From NCBI GenBank assembly GCA_049116335.1, contig JAGDYZ010000023.1, forward strand, positions 44,348 through 108,347: DNA of 64,000 nucleotides, read 5' to 3'. How positions within the stretch are numbered: position 1 is the first letter of the stretch; every line of letters starts with the position of its first letter. The DNA is from CANMIH01 sp049116335. GTDB taxonomy: Bacteria; Pseudomonadota; Alphaproteobacteria; Rhodobacterales; Rhodobacteraceae. This document shows positions 41,601 to 50,404 of the stretch, piece by piece. The notes below the pieces were generated by a model. The model saw only the letters and a list, made by a program, of their open reading frames with translations, was not told where the DNA came from and ran no database searches. A program made the position numbers and the translations under genes.

Positions 41601-41873
41601 ATGCTGCTCACTGTTCCATTTCTCTCGTTTCTCACCGGCCTGTTTGCAGGCTATCTGCCCTTTGTGCGCGGACAGGTTCTGACCGGTCGCGCGCTGATTG
41701 CCGGGGCCACGGGTTTCACCGCCTGGGTGGTCTGGCAGGACCAGACCGCACCGGGCCTGGACGGGGTGATCTATTCGCTGATGCTCTGGGCCATGGTGCT
41801 GCCCGGGCTGGTCGGAGGCGTGCTCGGCTCGCTCGTTGGCGTGCTGCGCTGCCCCAGAGGTGTGACCTGCTGA
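41601..41873 (+). CDS. Small hypothetical membrane protein
   Basis: The 90-residue protein has about three hydrophobic segments with an amphipathic centre (AWVVWQDQTAPGLDGVIYSL). It shows no family I recognise but follows two DUF2484 genes and is similar in size. Confidence 0.55.
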   Translation: MLLTVPFLSFLTGLFAGYLPFVRGQVLTGRALIAGATGFTAWVVWQDQTAPGLDGVIYSLMLWAMVLPGLVGGVLGSLVGVLRCPRGVTC

Positions 41874-41938
41874 AGCAGTGTGATCTGGGTTTGAAATAAC
41901 CTTGTGTTTGCGGGCGGAGATGCGCAATTGTCCGCCTT

Positions 41939-43597
41939 ATGGTTGACGTAAAAGATATTATTCAGGCTAAGCCAATACGAAACCGGAGCGATCTGGAAAG
42001 TTGGTTTAACGAATTTCCTCAAGATAGCGAGGCGCAGCGCTCAGAGTGTAAGAGCATTTTGGGTATGGTCGCTTGGCGTGCTACAATGCGCCGGTTTCCC
42101 GAATACTGGTCTATTTGGCTGTTGAAAAAGGATACTAACGCGGGACGACCTTTACCCGTTACTACTGCGCGCTATCTGTTTCTGACTTGGGCCCTGTTAT
42201 GTGGCGCGGAAAAACAAGCAGTTATACATCTCAAAGAGATTTCAAACCGTCAACAAACTCAGAGTGCCGACGCCTCTGAAGAATTGAATGCGGGCTCAAC
42301 CGTGCGGGCCGCATCAGCGAACCTCGTGAAAGGCTTGTTGGATAACAATTGGAGCCGGTCGGTAGAAACTCTTCTAGATACCGTGGAAATTGCGGCTGGT
42401 GCGGTTGGGCCAAAGGGGAGTGATCATTGGGCAGATATTCACGGCGACGCTTCGGTACTCGGGACTGAGGGGCGGCTAGCAACAAAACCACTTCTTGTTC
42501 ATACGGAGAATTTCAAGAACCGGCTGCATGAGTTGGCCCACAACCTAAATAAAGGAAGCAAGCGAGAGCTTTCACAGTTTTGGCTCTGGTGGGTGGAGAA
42601 GATGATTGAAGGCTTTCCCGCTGGTGCAACGTTCTCACCCATTGATGAACTTGTTAAGTTGCCAAGTGAGGTTTGGGCGGACGTAGAAGAAACTCTTGAA
42701 CGCGTTTATGACACTTGGGCTAATCATCTAAGCGGTCATTTGGCGAAGAGATCGTTGGATCTCGAAGGGGATTTGAATCGATTGAATGAGGTCGCGGAAC
42801 AAGGAAGGCTCCAGATCTCCGGAAACCGCAAGGCCATCGATCTCGTGAAAAGAAATTGGAGCAACGTATCTGATTCTTGTAAGCGTTATCGAACTGAGAC
42901 TGAAGGCTGGATGCAAGAAGCGCGCATCAGTCAATCCGAATTCAGAGAAAAATACGAGCAACTCCAAGGTGAACTGAGCTTAGCAAAGGAGCAGTTGAGT
43001 CAGTTTGATAAGCAGCTCAAGGTTAAACTCGAAAGCGCCGAGGAGGCCCTGAAGCAAAGACATATCTTCTCGAAGCCTATTGAACTTTGGGAAGGGAAGC
43101 AGCGTGAGCATTCTACCGCTAGGAATTGGGCCTTTGGCTGGTTCCTTTCTGGCCTGAGTGTCACTGCGGGGGCGATGGTTCTTGGGGTCCTATACCTCAT
43201 CAATTCCGCTGCCAAAGTCGAAGAGTTTTTAATGCCGCTGGGATGTGATGCGGCGAAGGTAAGCCAAGGGCTGTGCTCCGGATTCGGAGTGAAGGGTGTT
43301 CTCTTTGTTACCGTAGTTCTGACCTTCTTCACGCTTCTTCTCTGGGTCACGCGCATCAAAATGAAAGAATACCTTTCGGAGCGGCATCTGTATTTGGATG
43401 CTCGAGAGAGAGTGGCGTTTGCAGGCACCTATATCGAACTGCTTGCTTCGGGTGATGGTGCGTCTGAAGAGGTTCGTGACCAAAGGGCGATTGTGTACGG
43501 GGCCTTGTTCCGTCCAAGCTCGGATGGCCTTGTCAAAGATGAGGGTGGGCTTGACCCTTCTGTGGCGGCGGCGATCAGCAAGTTGTTGGCGAAGTAG
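41939..43597 (+). CDS. DUF6161-like coiled-coil membrane protein
   Basis: The 552-residue protein has a helical N-terminal part, a coiled coil at about 275-375 (EKYEQLQGELSLAKEQLSQF), two membrane spans at about 400-420 and 450-475, and a C-terminal domain resembling DUF6161 (SERHLYLDARERVAFAGTYI, then YGALFRPSSDG). Members occur as sporadic accessory genes. Codon use and composition are clearly AT-richer than the flanking murC and murB genes, so it looks acquired. A GGCGGA/TCCGCC hairpin overlies the start and no clear ribosome binding site is visible. Function is unknown. Confidence 0.7.
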   Translation: MVDVKDIIQAKPIRNRSDLESWFNEFPQDSEAQRSECKSILGMVAWRATMRRFPEYWSIWLLKKDTNAGRPLPVTTARYLFLTWALLCGAEKQAVIHLKEISNRQQTQSADASEELNAGSTVRAASANLVKGLLDNNWSRSVETLLDTVEIAAGAVGPKGSDHWADIHGDASVLGTEGRLATKPLLVHTENFKNRLHELAHNLNKGSKRELSQFWLWWVEKMIEGFPAGATFSPIDELVKLPSEVWADVEETLERVYDTWANHLSGHLAKRSLDLEGDLNRLNEVAEQGRLQISGNRKAIDLVKRNWSNVSDSCKRYRTETEGWMQEARISQSEFREKYEQLQGELSLAKEQLSQFDKQLKVKLESAEEALKQRHIFSKPIELWEGKQREHSTARNWAFGWFLSGLSVTAGAMVLGVLYLINSAAKVEEFLMPLGCDAAKVSQGLCSGFGVKGVLFVTVVLTFFTLLLWVTRIKMKEYLSERHLYLDARERVAFAGTYIELLASGDGASEEVRDQRAIVYGALFRPSSDGLVKDEGGLDPSVAAAISKLLAK

Positions 43598-43710
43598 CGT
43601 AACCCTGCCACCCGTCGCTTCCCCGATTGCGCCGGGGGCGGGGTTGGCTTAGGAGGCTGGGGCGGTGCTCTGTGCGCAGGGGCGCTGTGCGACAAAAAAT
43701 CGGTGCTGTT

Positions 43711-44643
43711 ATGACCCAAATGCCTTCTGTCCGTGGAAAACTGACCCCCAATCGTGATCTCTCAGGTCTGACCTGGCTGCGTGTGGGCGGGCCTGCGGAT
43801 TATCTGTTTCAGCCCGTCGATCTGGAGGATCTCAAGGCCTTTCTGGCGGCGCTGCCCGAGGATGTGGCGGTGTTTCCTATGGGGGTTGGGTCGAACCTGA
43901 TTGTGCGCGATGGCGGCATTCGCGCGGTGGTGATCCGGCTGGGGCGGGGCTTTAACGGCATTTCGGTTGAGGGCAGTCGGGTGACAGCCGGGGCGGCGGC
44001 GCTGGATGCGCATGTGGCGCGCAAGGCGGCAGAGGCCGGGGTTGATCTGACCTTCCTGCGCACTATTCCCGGCAGTATCGGTGGCGCGGTGCGGATGAAT
44101 GCGGGCTGTTACGGGTCTTATGTGGCGGATCATCTGGTCCACATTCGGGTTGTGACCCGGGCTGGCGAGGAAAAGATCCTGAGTGCAGACGCGTTGCAGT
44201 TTCAGTACCGCCAGAGCGAGTTGCCCGAGGGGTGGGTCATTGTCGAGGCGGTGTTTGAGGGCGAGGCCGGAGAACCTGAGGCGTTAGACGCGCATATGAC
44301 GGCGCAGTTGCAAAAGCGCGACGAGACCCAGCCCACCAAGGACCGCACCGCCGGCAGCACTTTCCGTAATCCCGCTGGTTTTAGCTCAACCGGGCAGGCG
44401 AACGACACGCATGAGTTGAAGGCGTGGAAGGTGATTGATGACGCAGGCATGCGTGGTGCAACCTTGGGTGGTGCACAAATGAGCGAGAAACACTCGAACT
44501 TTCTGACCAATGCTGACGCTGCGACAGCGGCGGATCTGGAAGGTTTGGGCGAAGAAGTGAGAAAAAGGGTTTTCCAAAACAGCGGAATAGAGCTAGTATG
44601 GGAAATCATGCGGGTCGGCGAACCGATCCCGGATGCGGGCTAA
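43711..44643 (+). CDS. murB: UDP-N-acetylenolpyruvoylglucosamine reductase MurB
   Basis: The 310-residue flavoprotein has LTWLRVGGPADYLFQP at the start, GSNLIVRDGG for FAD binding, RTAGSTFRNPAG with the catalytic Ser and a C-terminal Glu in GIELVWEI. It reduces UDP-GlcNAc-enolpyruvate to UDP-MurNAc. The ATG at 43711 or the one at 43720 could be used; neither has a strong ribosome binding site. Confidence 0.94.
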   Translation: MTQMPSVRGKLTPNRDLSGLTWLRVGGPADYLFQPVDLEDLKAFLAALPEDVAVFPMGVGSNLIVRDGGIRAVVIRLGRGFNGISVEGSRVTAGAAALDAHVARKAAEAGVDLTFLRTIPGSIGGAVRMNAGCYGSYVADHLVHIRVVTRAGEEKILSADALQFQYRQSELPEGWVIVEAVFEGEAGEPEALDAHMTAQLQKRDETQPTKDRTAGSTFRNPAGFSSTGQANDTHELKAWKVIDDAGMRGATLGGAQMSEKHSNFLTNADAATAADLEGLGEEVRKRVFQNSGIELVWEIMRVGEPIPDAG

Positions 44644-44741
44644 CCTTTCGGATCTGAAAACAGACCAAGGCACAGGCCGCACAATAAAAGCGATCACAGG
44701 CAGATCGTAAAAGACACCGGGATACACCCGGCGAAATCGAG

Positions 44742-44782
44742 CAGGGGACATCCCCTGAAACAAAAATGGGGTCAAAGACCCC
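44742..44782 (+). promoter_or_regulatory. Two short hairpins between murB and ddl
   Basis: CAGGGGA/TCCCCTG (44742-44757, 2-nt loop) and GGGGTC/GACCCC (44768-44782, 3-nt loop) lie in tandem without a T-run. They may tune ddl expression or mRNA stability. Confidence 0.4.
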
Positions 44783-44803
44783 GCGTCAGAGGCGGTTTTT
44801 GGG

Positions 44804-45718
44804 ATGTCGAGCAGGGCACTCCCGAAAGTGGCGGTATTATTGGGCGGACCTTCAGCTGAACGCGAAGTGTCGCTTGTTTCCGGGCGGGAATGTGCCGCCG
44901 CTTTGAGGGGCGAAGGATTTGAGGTTGTCGAGATCGACGCGGGCCAGGATTTGGTCGAGCGGCTGAGCGAGGTGCAACCCGACGTCGTGTTCAATGCGCT
45001 GCATGGGCGTTGGGGCGAAGATGGCTGTGTGCAGGGCCTGTTGGAATGGCTGCGCCTTCCTTACACACATTCCGGTGTGATGGCCTCGTCCATGGCGATG
45101 GACAAAGAACGTACCAAAGAGATTTATCGCGCCGCAGGGTTGCCGGTGGCCGAGAGCGTGCTGGCAGATCGCGATGCGGTTGAACGCGACCACGTCATGA
45201 CGCCACCCTATGTGGTGAAACCCTATAACGAAGGTTCGTCGGTCGGGATCTATATCGTTCACGAGGCGGCCAATGGTCCGCCCATTCTGTCGGAAGAGAT
45301 GCCGCAGACCGTGATGGTTGAGGGCTATGTCACCGGACGTGAGCTCACATGCACCGTGATGGGGGATCGGGTTCTGCCGGTCACCGATATCATCACCGAC
45401 GGCTGGTACGATTATGAGGCCAAATATGCCGCCGGTGGGTCGCGCCATGTGTGCCCGGCTGAGCTGCCCGATGAGATCACCGAAGCCTGTCAGGATTATG
45501 CGCTGCGCGCCCATCAGGCGTTGGGCTGCAAGGGCATCAGTCGTACGGATTTCCGCTGGGATGAGGCCAAGGGTCTGGACGGAATTGTCCTGCTTGAAAC
45601 CAATACCCAGCCAGGGATGACACCCACGTCGCTGTCGCCGGAGCAGGCGCAGGCGGTGGGGCTGAGCTTTGGTCAGCTTTGCGCGTGGTTGGTGGAGGAT
45701 GCCTCATGCGTGCGCTGA
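44804..45718 (+). CDS. ddl: D-alanine:D-alanine ligase Ddl
   Basis: The 304-residue ATP-grasp enzyme has LLGGPSAEREVSLVSG at the start, YVVKPYNEGSSVGIYIV and the metal-binding LLETNTQPGMTPTS near the end. It makes D-Ala-D-Ala for MurF. It overlaps ftsQ by 13 bp. Confidence 0.95.
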   Translation: MSSRALPKVAVLLGGPSAEREVSLVSGRECAAALRGEGFEVVEIDAGQDLVERLSEVQPDVVFNALHGRWGEDGCVQGLLEWLRLPYTHSGVMASSMAMDKERTKEIYRAAGLPVAESVLADRDAVERDHVMTPPYVVKPYNEGSSVGIYIVHEAANGPPILSEEMPQTVMVEGYVTGRELTCTVMGDRVLPVTDIITDGWYDYEAKYAAGGSRHVCPAELPDEITEACQDYALRAHQALGCKGISRTDFRWDEAKGLDGIVLLETNTQPGMTPTSLSPEQAQAVGLSFGQLCAWLVEDASCVR

Positions 45719-46596
45719 GACGGGCTGATGGACCTCCGATCAATGATCCGGCGCCGTCCAGGCTTTCGTATCGGGTTGAGCGGTTGAAATTAACACCTGC
45801 GTTCCGGTTTGGCACGCGGGTTGTTTTGCCATTTGTGCTTGTCGCCGGGGCGATTGGCTATTGGGCGTCGATTGCTGAGAACCGTCAGATGGTGGCGGAT
45901 CTGGGCATGGAAATTCGCGATGCCATTGCCGGGCGGCCGGAGTTTCAGGTCAAACTGATGGCGGTGGATGGGGCGAGCCCTCGGGTTGCGGAGGATATCC
46001 GCAAACTGCTGCCTATCGACTTCCCGGTGAGCTCGTTTGATCTTGAGCTGGATGAGATCCTTGAGACCGTTGGTGCCTTGCATGCCGTGAGCTCAGCCGA
46101 GGTGAAGATCCGCACCGGTGGGGTGTTGCAGGTGGATGTTGTTGAACGTCAGCCTGCGGTGTTGCGCCGGGGGGATCGTGGACTTGAGCTTTTGGATGCC
46201 ACGGGCATTCTTGTCGGGCCCGCTCCGTCGCGGGCGCATTATGTGGGCTTGCCGGTGATTGCGGGCGAGGGCGCGCATGATGCGGTGGCTGAGGCGCTTG
46301 ATCTCTTTGCTGTGACTGGGCCTTTGCGGGGTCGTTTGCGCGGGTTTGAACGCATGGGCGCGCGGCGCTGGGATGTGGTTCTGGACCGGGGACAGCGTAT
46401 TTTGCTGCCGGAAACCGGTGCGGTGCAGGCGCTGGAGCGCACGATCGCCATGGATCAGGCGATCAATATCAAATTGATGTCGCGGGACATTGTTGCGGTG
46501 GATCTGCGTCTGCCGCATCGTCCTGTTTTACGTATGAGTGACCAAGCCGCACAGCAGATGCGGCAGATAAAAGCATTTGAGGCTGGTGGAGAATAA
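45706..46596 (+). CDS. ftsQ: Cell division protein FtsQ
   Basis: The ATG at 45706 (GGAGG box) gives 296 residues. One membrane span (about 37-55) is followed by a POTRA domain and the FtsQ-type beta domain (VVERQPAVLRRGDRG, LPVIAGEG). It bridges FtsB/FtsL with the ring. Confidence 0.92.
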   Translation: MRALRRADGPPINDPAPSRLSYRVERLKLTPAFRFGTRVVLPFVLVAGAIGYWASIAENRQMVADLGMEIRDAIAGRPEFQVKLMAVDGASPRVAEDIRKLLPIDFPVSSFDLELDEILETVGALHAVSSAEVKIRTGGVLQVDVVERQPAVLRRGDRGLELLDATGILVGPAPSRAHYVGLPVIAGEGAHDAVAEALDLFAVTGPLRGRLRGFERMGARRWDVVLDRGQRILLPETGAVQALERTIAMDQAINIKLMSRDIVAVDLRLPHRPVLRMSDQAAQQMRQIKAFEAGGE

Positions 46597-46598
46597 GA

Positions 46599-47927
46599 AT
46601 GATCGAGCTTTACGAGTCACAAAGAGCCATGCGCAATATGCGCAAAGCTGCGATGCAACGCGGTGTTGTGGCCATTCTGGATGTGGGCAGCTCAAAGATT
46701 GCCTGTCTGGTGCTGCGCTTTGATGGGTCTGATCCCAGTGATGAGGGCATTGGTAGTCTGGCGGGGCAAAGCGGGTTTCGTGTGATTGGTGCAGCGACCA
46801 CGCGGTCGCGCGGCGTCAAGTTCGGCGAAATCAACAGCATGGGCGAAACCGAGCGTGCCATCCGTACCGCCGTTCAGGCGGCGCAGAAGATGGCCGGTAT
46901 CCGGGTGGATCACGTGATTGCCTGTTTCTCAGGTGGCGGACCACGCAGCTATGGGCTTGCGGGCAATGTCGATGTGATGGGCGTTACCGTGGATGAGCAG
47001 GATGTGGCACGCGTGTTGTCGGCCTGTGATGTGCCAGACTACGGCCATGGTCGTGAAGTGCTGCATGCCCAGCCGGTGAACTTTGCGCTGGATCATCGCT
47101 CGGGGTTGAGCGATCCGCGCGGGCAGATCGGCAATGAGCTGTCGTGTGACATGCATATGCTGACGGTGGGTGCGCAGGCGGTTCAAAACCTGGCCCATTG
47201 CGTCAAACGCTGTGATCTTGAGCTCGCCGGTTTGGCGTCGTCATCTTATGTGTCCGGTGTTTCGGCGCTTGTGGAGGACGAACAAGAGCTGGGCGCGGCC
47301 TGTATCGATATGGGCGGTGGAAGCACCGGCGTGTCGATCTTCATCAAAAAGCACATGATCTATTCCGACGCGGTGCGCATGGGGGGCGATCACGTCACCA
47401 GCGACATTTCGATGGGGCTTCAGGTGCCGACGGCCACGGCTGAGCGGATCAAGACTTTCTATGGCGGCGTGCATGCCACGGGCATGGATGACCGTGAGAT
47501 GATCGAAACCGGGGGCGAGACGGGCGATTGGGAACATGACCGCCGCACCGTAAGCCGTACCGAGCTGATCGGGATCATGCGTCCACGTGTTGAAGAGATT
47601 CTCGAAGAGGTGCGGGTCTGTCTCGACAATGCGGGCTTTGATCACCTGCCCAGCAAACAGATTGTTCTGACCGGGGGCGCAAGCCAGATCCCTGGCCTTG
47701 ACGGTCTGGCCTCAAAGATCCTCGGGCATCAGGTGCGTCTTGGGCGGCCGTTGCGGGTCCATGGGCTTCCGCAGGCGGCGACCGGGCCGGGCTTTGCCGG
47801 GGCTGTGGGGCTGTCGCTCTTTGCGGCGCATCCGCAGGATGAATGGTGGGACTTCGAAATTCCTGTCGATAAATATCCAACCCGCAGCCTGAAGCGCGCG
47901 GTGCAGTGGTTCCGCGACAACTGGTGA
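46599..47927 (+). CDS. ftsA: Cell division protein FtsA
   Basis: The 442-residue actin-like ATPase has VVAILDVGSSKIACLVLR (phosphate 1), ACIDMGGGSTGVSIF (phosphate 2) and VLTGGASQIPGL (adenosine). A C-terminal amphipathic helix (RSLKRAVQWFRDNW) is the membrane anchor that tethers FtsZ. A terminator follows. Confidence 0.95.
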   Translation: MIELYESQRAMRNMRKAAMQRGVVAILDVGSSKIACLVLRFDGSDPSDEGIGSLAGQSGFRVIGAATTRSRGVKFGEINSMGETERAIRTAVQAAQKMAGIRVDHVIACFSGGGPRSYGLAGNVDVMGVTVDEQDVARVLSACDVPDYGHGREVLHAQPVNFALDHRSGLSDPRGQIGNELSCDMHMLTVGAQAVQNLAHCVKRCDLELAGLASSSYVSGVSALVEDEQELGAACIDMGGGSTGVSIFIKKHMIYSDAVRMGGDHVTSDISMGLQVPTATAERIKTFYGGVHATGMDDREMIETGGETGDWEHDRRTVSRTELIGIMRPRVEEILEEVRVCLDNAGFDHLPSKQIVLTGGASQIPGLDGLASKILGHQVRLGRPLRVHGLPQAATGPGFAGAVGLSLFAAHPQDEWWDFEIPVDKYPTRSLKRAVQWFRDNW

Positions 47928-47951
47928 TGGGTGTCACCAAATGAGGTCAAA

Positions 47952-47981
47952 AAGGGTCGCCTGTTTTGGGCGGCCTCTTTT
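47952..47981 (+). terminator. Rho-independent terminator after ftsA
   Basis: AGGGTCGCC pairs with GGCGGCCT (one G-T) around a short T-rich loop and is followed by T residues. It separates ftsA from ftsZ transcription. Confidence 0.75.
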
Positions 47982-48006
47982 TTATCCACAGGTTTCTTGT
48001 GCATAA
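47982..48006. promoter_or_regulatory. Two inverted DnaA boxes upstream of ftsZ
   Basis: TTATCCACA at 47982-47990 is a perfect box, and TGTGCATAA at 47998-48006 is a one-mismatch box in reverse. They lie 7 bp apart, about 370 bp before ftsZ. Confidence 0.6.
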
Positions 48007-48064
48007 GACCGGGAAAAACGGGGGATATCCTTCGGTTTTTGAGTGACAGTCCGGGGCAGGGGCG

Positions 48065-48079
48065 TTAAAACCTTTTTAA
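48065..48079 (+). promoter_or_regulatory. Perfect CtrA-type site upstream of ftsZ
   Basis: TTAA, seven bases and TTAA match the CtrA consensus exactly, about 297 bp before the ftsZ ATG. The rest of the upstream interval (to 48375) holds no gene; a weak TTGATG-N18-TGGTAT promoter-like pair lies at 48237-48266. Confidence 0.5.
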
Positions 48080-48375
48080 CAGACGCCGACACAAGCGGCG
48101 CAGGAGGGGCGAGCAGGTCTTTCCACATCTTAGAACCACATGGATTTGGTGCCGGGTGTCCAGCGCCACTTGCTGTGTGTGGTATGTCGTATCCGATCAA
48201 CCGCAAAATCTGTGGGGTTCGGCGAAATCCTGCGTATTGATGTCAAAAACATGCCTCATTTGGTATGAAAACCGCGTTTTTCGCGTGACGAGTCCAGCGT
48301 GTCGCGCTAATCTGGGGCTGAACAGGCGGAGGACAGGCCTGGATTTGCCCAAATAACAATCAGGCGGACAGACAA

Positions 48376-50058
48376 ATGACATTGAACCTTTCCATGCCCG
48401 GTCAGGAAGAGTTGAAACCGCGTATCACGGTATTCGGCGTGGGCGGGGCTGGCGGCAACGCCGTCAACAACATGATCGAAAAGCAGCTGGAAGGTGTGGA
48501 CTTTGTCGTCGCCAACACCGACGCCCAAGCGCTTCAGCAAAGCCAGTCTGAACAGCGTGTTCAGCTGGGCGTAAAAGTCACCGAAGGTCTGGGCGCCGGA
48601 GCCCGCGCCACCGTTGGTGCCGCGGCTGCCGAAGAAAGCATTGAACAGATCGTTGATCATCTGGCGGGCGCACATATGTGCTTTATCACCGCTGGCATGG
48701 GCGGTGGCACCGGCACGGGTGCTGCGCCGATCATCGCACAGGCCGCACGCGAGCTTGGTGTTCTGACCGTTGGTGTTGTGACCAAACCGTTCCAGTTTGA
48801 GGGCAACAAACGGATGCGTCAGGCCGAAGCTGGCGTTGAGCAGCTTCAGAAGGTGGTCGATACGCTGATCATCATTCCGAACCAGAACCTGTTCCGTCTG
48901 GCCAATGAAAAAACCACCTTTACCGAAGCCTTCTCGATGGCAGACGATGTTCTGTATCAAGGTGTGAAGGGTGTGACCGACCTGATGGTACGCCCCGGTC
49001 TGATCAACCTCGACTTTGCCGATGTACGCGCCGTGATGGACGAGATGGGCAAAGCCATGATGGGCACCGGCGAAGCCGAAGGCGAAGATCGCGCAGTTCA
49101 GGCGGCAGAGAAGGCGATTGCCAACCCGCTGCTGGACGAGATCAGCCTCAAAGGCGCACGCGGCGTGTTGATCAACATCACCGGCGGCCACGACCTGACC
49201 CTGTTCGAACTGGACGAAGCTGCAAACCGCATTCGCGAAGAAGTGGACCCCGAGGCCAATATCATTGTTGGCTCGACCTTGGATGAATCTCTGGGTGGCC
49301 ACATGCGTGTGTCGGTGGTTGCCACCGGGATCGACGCGGTGGAAAGCCATGCCGATACGCCGCTGCCGCGCCGTTCGTTGGCCCAACCGGCCCAGACCAA
49401 AACCATTGACGCACCAGCCGCCGCTCCGGTTGCGGCCCCCGTGGCAGCCCCTGTTGCGGCTCAGGCCCCTGTTGCGGCCCCTGCACCCGCTCCGGCCCCT
49501 CAGGCCGCGGCGCCCGCTCCGGTTGCGGAACAGTATGAAGATGAAGAACCTTCGCTGTTTCAAGGGCTAGACGCTCAGCGTGCGGCAGCAGAAGAACAGA
49601 TGGAAACCATCTTCGACGATGAGCCTGCTTTGGGGGACGACGGTCTGCCGCGTCCGGCTTATCAGCCGCAGGTTGCTGAGTTCCGTCCGCAGCCCGATAG
49701 CCTTGAAGCTGATCCGCAGGACTTTGTTGCGCCTCGTGCTCCGGCCCCAGGCACACCCAGCCCTGAGACCATGGCACGTATGCGGGCTGCTGTGACGCAT
49801 CAGCGCGAATCAACTGAGGCTGCGGCTCCTGCAGCTCAGCCGCAACAGGCCGAGCCGCGGAAAGCAGGTTTCTCAGTGAACTCGCTGATTGGCCGTATGA
49901 CGGGCAACTCCGCTCCGGCAGAACAGCCTCAGCAACCGGCGCGCCGCCAGCAGCCGACCATGCAGGCACAGCGCCCTGCTCCAATGCCGCAGGCCGAGGC
50001 GGAGCCCGAAGATGACCGGATCGAAATTCCGGCCTTCCTGCGCCGTCAGGCGAACTGA
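48376..50058 (+). CDS. ftsZ: Cell division protein FtsZ
   Basis: The 560-residue tubulin-like GTPase has FGVGGAGGNAVNNMI near the start, GGGTGTG at 109-115 and the T7-type NLDFADVRAVM. The core ends at about 320. A long linker (about 330-540) is rich in Ala, Pro and Gln with a low-complexity block (about 350-390), and the C-terminus carries the conserved IEIPAFLRRQ peptide that binds FtsA and other partners. The linker is much longer than in Escherichia coli, as is usual in alphaproteobacteria. Confidence 0.96.
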   Translation: MTLNLSMPGQEELKPRITVFGVGGAGGNAVNNMIEKQLEGVDFVVANTDAQALQQSQSEQRVQLGVKVTEGLGAGARATVGAAAAEESIEQIVDHLAGAHMCFITAGMGGGTGTGAAPIIAQAARELGVLTVGVVTKPFQFEGNKRMRQAEAGVEQLQKVVDTLIIIPNQNLFRLANEKTTFTEAFSMADDVLYQGVKGVTDLMVRPGLINLDFADVRAVMDEMGKAMMGTGEAEGEDRAVQAAEKAIANPLLDEISLKGARGVLINITGGHDLTLFELDEAANRIREEVDPEANIIVGSTLDESLGGHMRVSVVATGIDAVESHADTPLPRRSLAQPAQTKTIDAPAAAPVAAPVAAPVAAQAPVAAPAPAPAPQAAAPAPVAEQYEDEEPSLFQGLDAQRAAAEEQMETIFDDEPALGDDGLPRPAYQPQVAEFRPQPDSLEADPQDFVAPRAPAPGTPSPETMARMRAAVTHQRESTEAAAPAAQPQQAEPRKAGFSVNSLIGRMTGNSAPAEQPQQPARRQQPTMQAQRPAPMPQAEAEPEDDRIEIPAFLRRQAN

Positions 50059-50085
50059 CTTAACCCAGAAGCTAGGTAAAGCTTT

Positions 50086-50113
50086 AAGCGCTCCCATTTG
50101 GGGGCGCTTTTTC
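50086..50113 (+). terminator. Rho-independent terminator after ftsZ
   Basis: AAGCGCTCCC pairs with GGGGGCGCTT (one G-T) around a 4-nt loop and is followed by TTTTTC. Confidence 0.85.
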
Positions 50114-50404
50114 TTTGTGACATCTGTTGCAACAAAGGGGTGTTTTGTGAAGAAAAGTCAGGTTTTCCGCTAACATTTTGCGGTAACCAATCGTAAACCT
50201 TCTGTGGAAAGCTCTTGGATTGTCTATTTTTTACAATATCTTACCTTGATGTTTCGACGGGTGCGCGGGGAATCGCCGATTGTTACAAAGTGATGTTTCA
50301 GGTGGTTACAATGTTTGATTTGAGCGCGGCCCTCGCTTTGCCTTATTGCAGACGCAAAGCCGTGCCCGTTGGGGATAGAGGTGCGGTAACATCAGGATAC
50401 ACCC
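50114..50404. other. Upstream region of lpxC
   Basis: No gene is seen here. The stretch is AT-rich and should hold the lpxC promoter. A short CCGC/GCGG hairpin with TAAC motifs lies near 50168-50185, but I can assign no binding site with confidence. Confidence 0.4.
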
